A stretch of 64,000 nt of DNA, from contig RPFO01000079.1 of the NCBI GenBank assembly GCA_009746045.1, positions 3,208,285-3,272,284 of the forward strand, written 5' to 3'. The notes below the pieces were generated by a model. That model was not told where the DNA came from. It saw only the letters and a program-made list of their open reading frames with translations, and did no database searches. This document shows, piece after piece, positions 47,700 through 57,500 of this stretch; the first letter of the stretch is position 1; each line of letters opens with the position of its first letter. Made by a program: the position numbers and the translations under genes. The DNA is from Mesostigma viride (taxonomy: Eukaryota > Streptophyta > Mesostigmatophyceae > Mesostigmatales > Mesostigmataceae).

Positions 47700-48270
47700 T
47701 GGTAGCTCGAGCCTGCCGTTATCTTGTCCGCGTGTTCGCGTCGTTCAGGATGATGAATATGAATGGAGATGGAAATTATGTGTAGCCTCGTGCATTGACA
47801 TTATGGCTGGCTTACGTGTAGGCCGTACCATATCGCTGGTATTCAACAAAATCATTGTTCAGGCCGAACCAATATTCAGAGATCGAGAAGGAAATGTACA
47901 GTGCGAAATATTGAATTCAGGGCACAAATCGGGAGTGGGAGCACACCGAGGCCCTGGCCACGCAGGTCCCTTGAAGATAGCGGCGCAGATGTGCCTTCCC
48001 CACTCACGGGACAAGGCGGCTCCCCCACCAGTCCTGCTCACCTTCCCCTCCCGTGAGGACAAGCAGCGGTTCCTTTCTCGTCGCAAGAGGTTGCACGACC
48101 TCACCTGGACGCTGGACGACGACCTGACCCCCGCTCAGCAGCAGCAGCGACGCGACCTGTGGCCGGAATACTCTCCGCCACAAGCAGGACCCCCAGAAGC
48201 CCAAGGTGTACTGGAGGGGCGGGGACCTGATGATCAACCACAAGATGTGGACGCCCCGGCTGCGTGCTAG
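47700..48270 (+). pseudogene. LINE ORF1-like fragment
   Basis: The plus-strand frame contains VLLTFPSREDKQRFLSRRKR and then TWTLDDDLTPAQQQQRRDLW, the C-terminal pattern of many LINE ORF1 proteins. A frame slip near 48165 moves the match to another frame (LRHKQDPQKPKVYWRGGDL). No ORF2 follows on this strand. It abuts a LINE 3-prime end lying on the opposite strand. Confidence 0.65.
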
Positions 48271-48289
48271 AATAGCTATCGATCCCTAG

Positions 48290-48690
48290 CTTGTATTAAA
48301 ATTAAATTAAATTATAACATGCCTCCGTTGGGAGATCATGTAGCACATATTCCTTGATGGGTGGGTGGAGTGGAAGGAGCCGCGTAATCGAACTAACCTA
48401 ACTCTAAGCTATCTAGTCTAGACAAATCCTAACTACCCTATTCATCAAAACACCGCTGCCTCTTGGGGGGAGGTGCCGGCTTGCCCACAGGGGCTGACCA
48501 GTGTGTGAGCCTTGACAATCTTCTTCCACCGCGTCTTGTTCTGCATGGCAGTCCAAAGAAGGGAGAGAGAGTGGATGCGGTGTTCAAACTGGGCTGGGAC
48601 CACTAGGTCGTCCAGCAACATCTGGATATATTTCGTGACATGTTTCCCTACCCTTTTGGGAATGCCCTTGGGGCCAGGCAAGGTCAGAAT
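48290..48690 (-). pseudogene. 5-prime-truncated LINE: ORF2 C-terminus plus 3-prime end
   Basis: On the minus strand, KHVTKYIQMLLDDLVVPAQF lines up with the C-terminus of the LINE at 18 kb (TWTYVTQLLEDAG). The 3-prime UTR that follows matches 8266-8402 and ends in a TTTAA-type tail. It sits directly next to the tail of the larger LINE at 48691. Confidence 0.65.
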
Positions 48691-51600
48691 TAATTAATTA
48701 ATTAATTAAACTCGTGCTCCCGTTGGGGAGTCACGGAGCACCGAAGTGCTTTTAATCCCTGTGTGTGCACTACAGGAGAAAGGGCAGAGACCCCCAGTCT
48801 CCTTCATGCCAAAGGCATGCCACAGCTGCAATCGGGCGCGGCTAGCTAAAAGGACAGGCTAACGATCCGGCAAACTGTGGGTGCAATAAGACCCATGTGA
48901 GCATGTCATAGCAAGGAGCGTGGGCAAGTAATCTGAACATAGCCAGGGCGTAGCATGGCTGTACTAGAACTAGGCTAAGGCTATGGCTGGTTGTGTACCG
49001 TGCGTTGGCGGCACGTGACTAGGTTTGTTGGCACAGCTAGGCAAACATTCTAGGCATGGCAAGGTCAGAATATGCCGCCCTGGCTGGCCAAGCCGCTGGG
49101 GGCCTGCTGGCCAGACCAAGGGCGGTGTCGACCTGGCTGGTGCGAGCAAGATGTCCCGTACAAATGCTATCCTACGCTGTCTAATCTCGTCCGAAATACG
49201 AGGCATGCCCTTATACAAAGACTCTAATGACGGGCGCTTGGAACTGAAACCCTACGTTCAGGACCTGTCGGAGCATCCTGTAAACCGTGCCGTCTAGCTT
49301 AGCTGCCAGTGTTGCAGTGAGTGTCCACGCCTCGGCGCCATACGTGAGCACCGTGAGGACGAAGACCTTGAAGAGCATGCGCTTGCGGTGCTCGCCCAGG
49401 CCCTTGGAGCGCCAGTAGGTGTTGAGCGAACGAAGCCTAGCCCAGGCCAGGCCGATGCGGATGTCCACTGATCGTCGGCGGCGGTGTCAGGGAGCCAACT
49501 CCCCAACAGTTTGAAGCGATCGCGGAACGGGACCTCCGTCCCGTCGAGCAGGCAAGGCTGCGGCGGTGTACTGGAGGCCCCAATCACCATCACCTCAGTT
49601 TTGACACTAATCTCCAACCCCACCGCCCTCGCCTCAGTCCAGGCCAGACAGTCCAGCCAGGTCTGAATGTGCTCGGGGCGCGCGATGAGGGTGGTGCATG
49701 CATGCATGTCATCCGCATAAATCAGGTCGGCCAGGCGGTAGCCAGGTTGAACCCCGACGTGCTCGCGCTCGTTACTTAAGGATGTCCAAGCCTGGCTCGA
49801 ACCCGTTAAGAGCAGTAAAGCGCGCGCACGTGCCCGCCGCATGACGTGATCCTCGACAATAATGAACAGGTCTGGGATCGACAGGACACAACCTTGCCAC
49901 ACCCCGTGGTGAAGGGGGAATGGTCCCAGGGTGGTGCCTTCCGCAGTCCGCACTACTGCCTGTGAGCCCTCATACAGTCGACGAATGGCAGCAATAAACG
50001 CTGGTGGCACCCGATCCAGAGCTAGGATGGCCTAAAGAGCCAGTCCCAGAGGACCGTGTCAAAGGCCTTGATATAGTCAACAAAAATGAAGACCAGTGGC
50101 AAACTGTTCGGGCAAAGGCGACGCACCTCCTCCATCAACCGGCGCGCGACAAACACAGCCATGACAGTGTTACGACCACGACGGAAACCCATCTGAGACT
50201 CACCCAGGTGTGGCTCCAGCGCGGCGCGGAGCCTGTGCAGCATCATGCGCATGAAGACCTTCAGCGCGGCGCTCTGGAGGCAGGTCTACACCCCGGTAGT
50301 TACCGGGGTCAGCAGCAGAGCCCTTCTTGTACAACATGACGCGGATATGGCCGTCTGCCACTCAGCAAGCGGAGGCTCATCAGAGAGCAGGACACAGTTG
50401 CAGAACGCCAGCAGAAGATCCCTCACCGCCGGGTCAGGGGTCTTCAGCAGCTCATGCAGCCAAAAGGTGCTCGGCATGCACCGACCGCCGCGTCGTACCG
50501 GAGGCGAGCTAGGGCGCGCCGTCCAATTCCTTCAAAGTGAAGGGGTGGACGACGTCGTTGGTGGCAAGGCAGCCCCGGCTCCTGCAAGGCAGGGACTTGG
50601 TAGTCCGCGGCCGAGGAGGGGGGCGCCGGCGGCGGCGGGGGTCCGGCGACCCCGATCGAGACGGGCGGCCGTCTCGGGGTCAGTGAAGCGGCGGGGGGGG
50701 GGGCGCGAGCCCCACCTGTCAAGCCGGACTGAACATTGTGGGCCAACCAGCGGTCAAGGCTTACCGGCGCCGCACGTGCCGTCCCCCGTGTGCTCCACCA
50801 GGCCGGGTGCGCTGCCGCCGGCCGCCGAGCCGGTCAAGGTGGTACCACATGTCCTTGCCCTAGTTGCGAGCTTGGCATGCAGGCCTTGGCATCTGCGATG
50901 CACTGGGCCGGCTCTGCGTCCTGAGCGTGCTCGTAGGCCTCCACGAGGGCGGCCTTGAGCACCGGTTGCTGCAGCGGGTCCCGGTTACGGTTACGCTTGA
51001 GGCGGTGCCGGGCGGCCAAGACCTTGGGGTCCTGGCGGTAGAGCGGGCCGGCCAGCCGAGGCGGCTGCGGGGCATGACCGGCAGGTGCCGCCGGGGCCGC
51101 CAACAAGGGGGCATGTGCAGGTCGCAAAGCCCGCAAAAATTGCGGCGTTGGGGGCACCCTTGTCCAGCTCGTCGACGTCCGCCCGGGCGTCCAGGGCCGA
51201 CAGGTACTCCAGTCGGCACCGGTTCCGCTCGTGCTCGGCGTCCGTCCAGTCCTCAGGATCTCCCCGGACTGGGCGTAGGGCAGACCAGTCAGGGCGGGCC
51301 ACTGGGGCGCGGCGCTCGGGGACATGGAACCGGAGCTGAATGGACGCGCGCACCAACCTGTGGTCAGAGCACACCGTGGGCGTGTCAAACACTCGGGTGT
51401 CCAGAACCGAGGTGCACCTGGGCTGCCGTACCACCACGTAGTCCAGACAGGCCTGACGGCCGTTAGGGCCACGAAACGTGACCAAGTCCTGTGAGCTAGG
51501 GACGTTGGAAGTCACAGTTGACAGCAACCATCCCGCTATCCCGCATGCAAAAAGGCAGAAAACAGGTAAGTGTTGTCGTTAGTTAGCAGCCGTGTCAGCA

Positions 51601-52155
51601 GGCGCAACTGAGCGACTGCCAGCAGCTAGTGCCCATGACGGGGAGCGTGGCATTGGCGTCGAGCAGCATAACCAAAAAGTGGCGGGCCGGGGTGGCCCCC
51701 TTAAGGCTATGCAAGTCCTCGAAGAACTTCTGGCGTTCCAATTATCACTGACTGGCCCAGGTAGTAGACTGGTCACTATGGGGTGCGTAGCCCACCCCCA
51801 CCGTGCTCAGGTGGTGTTTAGACCGCCCCTCGACGGAGGTGAAATGTGCTACCATAAGGCGTGGGGTTAGAAACTTCAGCGTGCTAAGGCTGGCAACTGC
51901 CAGCGGCGAACACAAAAGACCAACACCACCTTGGCCCGTGAACATTGTACCACTACCAGCGAAGTAAAACCGCCAGCCACCCGCCAGGCCGGGGATCAGT
52001 GCATGCGCACCACGCCAAGTGGCACCGAGCGGCGATGCTCTTGCGCACCTAGAATAGACACACGATGGGCTATCCAGAAGGCAACGAGCTCCTCTAGGGC
52101 GTCCCCAACATCTACTGCTCCAACCTAGGGCCATTGCTGGTACTTTTGACGTCAT
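48691..52155 (-). pseudogene. Decayed LINE with endonuclease and reverse transcriptase
   Basis: Read on the minus strand: an APE-type endonuclease in pieces (GGVGLLCSPLAV near 51.9 kb, CLDYVVVRQP and SDHRLVRASI near 51.4 kb). Then reverse transcriptase: MGFRRGRNTVMAVFVARRL and FIFVDYIKAFDTV near 50.1 kb, GVWQGCVLS near 49.9 kb, and the catalytic YADD near 49.71 kb. Then the post-RT region (YGAEAWTL, ISDEIRQRRIAFVRDIL) to about 48.97 kb. Several frameshifts break it, so it is not active. The 3-prime end carries a hairpin-forming gtgctccgtgactccccaac and a TTAA tail at 48691-48711. It is related to the copy at 17.8-18.8 kb. Confidence 0.85.
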
Positions 52156-52654
52156 GAAAGCAGCGTTTTGGACTAGTGGAATATGATTTTACAGCATAAA
52201 AAGTCCATTTTATCATGAATGAACATGGCCAACAACCCCAAGTGCCCCTAAATTTCTCAATATTTGTAGAGAAATGCTACTTCTCATAATTAAAACCTGC
52301 ACAAATGCACAATTTGGGGCATGCATGTGAAAGTTTGAAGTACAAATTCACAATGAGGTTTTACATTTTTCAATTATTAATGGTATCTCATTCTTCAATC
52401 AATCAATTTGCAATCGTCCAAACAATTTATTCATTTCATACATGTCCGAATATGTTGAAAGAACACATGCAAGTGCTCAATCAGCGTGGACCCCCTTGGA
52501 CGCGCCCCACCATATATACATTGGACACGTCACCCCAACTACTAAACTGCCCAAAGTCACGGTAACTGATCCAACTACTATGTACATCTGCATTTCTCCA
52601 CGTTGCGGTGGGCAATTACGTGCAAAACGCGATTTCGTGCAAAGTCCTCGCCCA
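52156..52654. other. AT-rich spacer, no gene seen
   Basis: Separates the LINE from the unknown gene block. It is clearly more AT-rich than its neighbours. No repeat, RNA gene or convincing coding frame is seen. Confidence 0.4.
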
Positions 52655-53377
52655 TCATCGCTTGCCAGGTCGATATGAAGGAATGTTGTCCCAGCTGGCG
52701 CCTTCCTTCAGGAGAGTAACATGTTCTCTAGCGAACTTCAGAGGGAAACGAAACTTTTGCTCGCACTCATTACTCCAACCGAGGTCGTGCCCTTCATCAA
52801 ACCATCTGAACACCACCTTCTCCCTCTCTTTGCCCAGGAGGGTGCCAAAGAGCGGAAAATCTTCCTTCTTGGGGTACTTGTGCTCCCAGTTTATGCACAC
52901 GTCGTCTACCCATTTCGAACTCCAACCTCCGCGACTCAGTTTCGCGCCATCCATAAAGCGCATCCGGACGTCCGGCCGAACGTCCCTGATTCGGTTTTCG
53001 GCCGTCGCATCTCTGCCCTGACCACCACCCTTCTGCGGCTGTGCAGGTTCGTCGGCACCCTCCGTCTCCTGCCCCGCCCCTCGCCTGCCCCCTCCCCGAC
53101 GTTTTGCCTTCTGCCCCTGCGCAGCCGCCGCCTCTGCCATCAACTCTTCGTACGTTTTTTCTGGCTGACCGCACGGTAAGGCTGGTGCGTGAGTTGGTGC
53201 GTTGGGTGGGAGCTCGTCCCCTCCCGCCCCCGGTTGTGCAACTGGTTCGCCGACCGCGGCCTGGCCAACAACACGGCCGGCCTCTCTGGACACAGTCCCA
53301 GACGCGGATCCACGGGGAAACCGAACTGGAGTTTCTTCTTCGCCTTTCCCTGCACGTAAGCACATGCCAATTAACAT
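52655..53377 (-). CDS. Hypothetical protein, or last exon of the neighbouring gene
   Basis: Open frame of 240 codons. The N-terminal half is low-complexity Gly/Ala/Pro/Arg with KTYEELMAEAAAAQGQKAKR. The C-terminal 90 residues look folded and Trp/Phe-rich (WVDDVCINWEHKYPKKEDF, then VVFRWFDEGHDLGWSNECEQ). I do not recognise the family. A TATA-like atatata at 53444-53450 lies about 65 bp before the ATG at 53377, which favours a separate gene. A good acceptor (TTACGTGCAG) at 53350 would instead make it an internal or terminal exon starting GKGEEETPVRF. The data do not decide between these. Confidence 0.5.
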   Translation of the reverse strand: MLIGMCLRAGKGEEETPVRFPRGSASGTVSREAGRVVGQAAVGEPVAQPGAGGDELPPNAPTHAPALPCGQPEKTYEELMAEAAAAQGQKAKRRGGGRRGAGQETEGADEPAQPQKGGGQGRDATAENRIRDVRPDVRMRFMDGAKLSRGGWSSKWVDDVCINWEHKYPKKEDFPLFGTLLGKEREKVVFRWFDEGHDLGWSNECEQKFRFPLKFAREHVTLLKEGASWDNIPSYRPGKR

Positions 53378-53462
53378 GAATACGGAAGGGTCGTGTGAGA
53401 AATCAATGAAGCCATGGACTGATGCAAAAAAACTTATGTAGAAATATATATTAAGGTACTTA

Positions 53463-53777
53463 TTAAACTCGTTTATTGAAAATGAAATTTACCGGCCGAA
53501 TGTACCGTTGGAGCGTGGAAGGGCATCCTTGGTCGATCGAAGATATCGTAATAGGTGCGGCCGATGTCCCTGGCGGCGCCTCAACATCGACCACCTCAGT
53601 CGGGCGCATCAATCCGGCAAACGCCGGCCCTCCACCTGAGACTTTCGGCGGACCCTCCACGTTACGAGCCTCCAATACCCTCTTCTGCAGTGGGGTGCTC
53701 GCAACAAAATCCGTGTCAGCCGACGGCTCCGGATCGTCATCCTCATTCAGCAGTATCGTGTTCGGGCATTGCTCCAT
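53463..53777 (-). CDS. Hypothetical short acidic/proline-rich open frame
   Basis: 104 codons starting MEQCPNTILLNEDDDPEPSA; no known domain. An AATAAA lies at 53472-53477 just before the stop. The neighbouring minus-strand frame is also open upstream to about 53950. It may be the C-terminal part of the large gene ending near 54287, after frame slips in the C-rich tract between them. It could also be an independent small gene. Confidence 0.35.
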   Translation of the reverse strand: MEQCPNTILLNEDDDPEPSADTDFVASTPLQKRVLEARNVEGPPKVSGGGPAFAGLMRPTEVVDVEAPPGTSAAPITISSIDQGCPSTLQRYIRPVNFIFNKRV

Positions 53778-53954
53778 CCCCGTCGAGCGGGGGGCAAAGT
53801 CATCACAACCGTCCTTCCTGACGACGGTACGGGATCGTCACCCAGACCCAAAGAAACCGAGGCGAGGGCGGGGGTCCCCTCAACCGGGGGTCCCCATGAA
53901 TCCTGACGAGGCCTCATTCCCATCTGTCGGACACGACCGCCTCCCGTAAATCGG

Positions 53955-54225
53955 GAACGCCCGCCGGCGCTACCAGTAACAGGCCGCGAGCCTGCTTCCT
54001 GCTGGCGATCCCCATCCTCATCACAGATACGCCCGCCGGCGTTTCCAGTAACAGGCCGCGAGCCTCCTTCCTGCTGGCGATCCCCCTCCTCATCACAGAT
54101 ACGCCCGCCGGCGTTTCCAGTAACAGGCCGCGAGCCTCCCTCCCGCTGGCGATCCCCCTCCTCATCACAGATACGCCCGCCGGCGTTTCCAACGACAGGC
54201 CTCGAGTCTCCTTCACCAGCACGCT
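53955..54225 (-). repeat. 72-bp coding-type tandem repeat, about 3.5 copies
   Basis: Minus-strand reading gives 24-residue units with ETPAGVSVMRRGIASRKEAR as the core. The frame is open across all copies. Each unit contains GAAACGCCGGCGGGCGTATC, a near match to the block-wide 20-base motif but in the opposite orientation. The frame differs from that of the upstream exon (stop at 54287). The C-rich tract between could hide an indel. Confidence 0.75.
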
Positions 54226-54286
54226 GGCGCTTACCTCCCCCCCTTTTGTCTTCATCCCCCCCATTGTCTCCTCCCGCGAGCCTCCA

Positions 54287-54492
54287 TCATCCCGACTGCG
54301 CTTTTTCCCTCCCCTTCCATCTCCTCCCCCGTCCCTCTCCCCCCTCCCCTCCTCCCTCCTCCCCATCCCCATCCCCTTTCTCCCCCTCCGCCTGCCCCCC
54401 ACCCACCCCGGGCGGGTGCCCCTCAGCAATATCCTCCTCCCCCTCTTCCTCCTCCCCCTCTTCCTCCTCGTAAACCTCTTCCTTCTCCGAGC

Positions 54493-54551
<59 letters not shown>

Positions 54552-57500
54552 GAATGATGATCCCCGTCGTCTTCGTCGTCCACGACCACGGCAAAGTCCA
54601 TGTCGACGTCTTGCCACCCATCTTCAAGAAGCCGATATTTGATAAGTCGGACCAGGCGCTTCCACCGGCGGATATGGGCGGGTAACCCGAACACCAGCAG
54701 AACTCTGGAGGGTCCCTTCAACAGGGCCTTGGTGATCTGGTCAACCACATCCCACGCGGCATACCTCAAACGGGAGGAGGGTAAGGGTATCTGGCTGTCG
54801 ACCGGAATACAGTCTTGATCCCACTCGCGCAGGTTCCTCCACTTCTCGTTGCTGTCAGCTGTCAGGTCCAGCACAGCAAACGCCTGGTCCTTCAGCTTCC
54901 CAGGAAGGTCTTCAGACCCCGTGTACAACTCGTCCACCACCTTCGTCACCACCAGATCCTTTCTTTTTTCGTTTTCCTTCCATGTCATTGTCCTGTATGC
55001 GATCCAGTCGGGTCCCATCTTCACCCCGTCCCAATAGGTGAAGGCTTCCAGCCTGTCCCACCACCCCCTCTTGGCCTTGGCAGTCCCCTCCTCCTTAGCC
55101 GCCGCCTGCACCTCCTCCTCCGCCGCCGCCTCCTGCTGTGGCACACCCAGCAGATGTTTGGTCTTCACCCCCAAATCGTCATACAAATGACGGGGGTGGG
55201 AAGCGAGCAGCCCTCTCGGGAACTTCCAGTCCTTCTGGTCGACCACTTTCCTTTTAGCCGGCGGAAGGTCCCTCAGCGTGAGAATGATCGCCCTCGTGGC
55301 CGTGACGATCACCCGCCAAAAGTCTCTGGTCAGGCGGCAGTCGGCGATGAACTTGTCGAGGTCCGTGGCGACGGTGCCCTTCAGCTTCACGCCAAACACG
55401 TGCTCCCTCACCAATACGGGGTCGAAAGTCCCGTTTAGTTGTTTGCAAGCGGCCATCAGCTCGGGGTTCTCCAGGAACTTGATGTGGGCGAATTGCTTTG
55501 CCGCCTCTATCAAATTCTTGGCGACTTCCATTATTTTTATCAGGTTGCTGGGAGGGGCCTCACAGGACATGATCGGCGCTTGGATCAGGCTGTCGAAGTA
55601 CTGGAAACTCGCAAGTTCCCGATGCGCGGTGAAAATGGACAGTTCGTGCGCCTTGTCTTTAGGGCGCGTGTCAAGGAAGTCTTGCCGAGCCGCGATATCC
55701 TGTGCGATCGCCGGCTTGCCGTCGACAGCGGGCTTCAAAGGGTCCTCACACCAGAACAGCCAGCGCTGCATGAAGTTCTTCTGGTCCGGCCCCCACTTGT
55801 CCGTCTCTTCAGCCCCTCCTGCCTTGTCGCCTGCGCCGTCCCCTTCGGCCTTGGCTTGCTCTCCTTTCTGCCAAAAGGGCTTCACAATCGCCCAGATCTT
55901 GCCGTACAGAGGAGTTGGGAGAGACACGCCCTTCCCTCTCTTGACGGGTCCATATGCCTGGTAGGCCCGGTGCACATCCCCCAGCGCTGAGCCCCACGTT
56001 GCCTTGGCTTGGGCTGTGTCCTCGGCGTTCATGGCGTTCCCGAGCTGCCTGACAACTTCGATCATCTTGCCGACTTGTTCGGTAACCTGCATCCCCGTAG
56101 GGCAACAACGCGCAGAGACACATCGACAGTCCTCCCAAATAAGCACAACTCAACTGAGAACAAGAATACGACTGACAGAAACGCCGGCGGTCGCATCTTG
56201 ACCAAAATATGGCATGCTAAGGTGGAACATGAAAACCCCTTATAGAAACGCCGGCGGTCGCATCTTGACCGAACTAATGGCATACTGAAATTAACACAAG
56301 AAAACCACTTATAGAAACGCCGGCGGTCGCAACCTGGCTTACCTTCTGTTCACGGATCTGCCACCAGGTCGGCAGGATGGTCTCACCCTTGAGCATCTGC
56401 ACGTCCACCCCCCCGAAATTCGTCCAATCAGTTGCCCACTCCTCCAGCTTCGCCGCGGCCACGGTCTTCGTGACCTCCTGCTCCTTCCCTCCCCGCGCAA
56501 CGACCCTGAGCTTTTCCGCCTTCATGAAACCATTCAGCATTGCCTGGTACCACACAGATCTTTGGTCCACCGTCATATTGTCGGTGACCAGTTCGAATTT
56601 CACCGATTTGATGAGTGTGGTAAAGTGGTTCCCGTCCAGCACGAGAAAGCCGCAAATGGCTGGCGGCAACGGTGTCTTCTTCTCGAGTGGAGCCATCTCC
56701 CAGGCGGACTTGCACAAACTGTCCAAAAGCGCGGCCTTTCTCACGTCCACGGGCTTAAGTGAGTCCAGAATATCGGCCGGTCCTGTCAGAACCGCGGTGG
56801 AAGCAGCTTCGGCCATTCCCTTGGCCGAGCTCGTTCGCAGGTAGATATCAATCTCTTTGTCAGTCATTGCGCGAGCGTAGCCAGCCTTCATTGTCCGTGC
56901 CCCCCCATCTCCCCGAAGAGTTGCGCGAGCTGACGCTGGGTGCCTTCCTTTTTCATCCAGTCATGAAAACTGTTGGGGCACCGGTCAGCCAAAAACTGGA
57001 ACGAGTACCGCCACACAGGAATCACCAGCTTGTCGTGGCCGTAGTCGGACTCCGAGTTTGCAAAAATGGTGGCGTTCTGCTCGGCTCTAGACAGATGCAA
57101 GTCTCGTGCGAGGAGCTTCTGAGGCCCCACGAACAGGTTCCTTGTCCACACCCGATTTCGATGCACCAAGGCTTTGGACATCTCATCGAGGTCCCGAGGC
57201 TGAACGGCAAGCTGCTTCCGCAACCGTTTGCCCTTCGCGATCTCATCGTTCACATCCAGGATGTCATCATCATCCTGCGACACCGGGGACTTCTCCCATT
57301 TCTCAAGCAGAGACACGGGAGCATCCGCAACCTCCACCTCCTTTCCTTTCCCCTTTCCCTTCAGCGCCTTCCCCTTGTAGGTCGCAAGTGCTTCGGAGAG
57401 TCCCTTCTGGTGTTCGTCGACGGCAGCAGTCCACGTACTATCTATTTTCATGTTCTCGCGGCGCGCGTGCTGGTCGAGGCTGATTGAGTACAGGATGGCC

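Noticed and set aside
48970-51527. Separate host genes on either strand
   Set aside because: The minus-strand pieces are consecutive parts of one frameshifted LINE; the plus-strand frames are their shadows.
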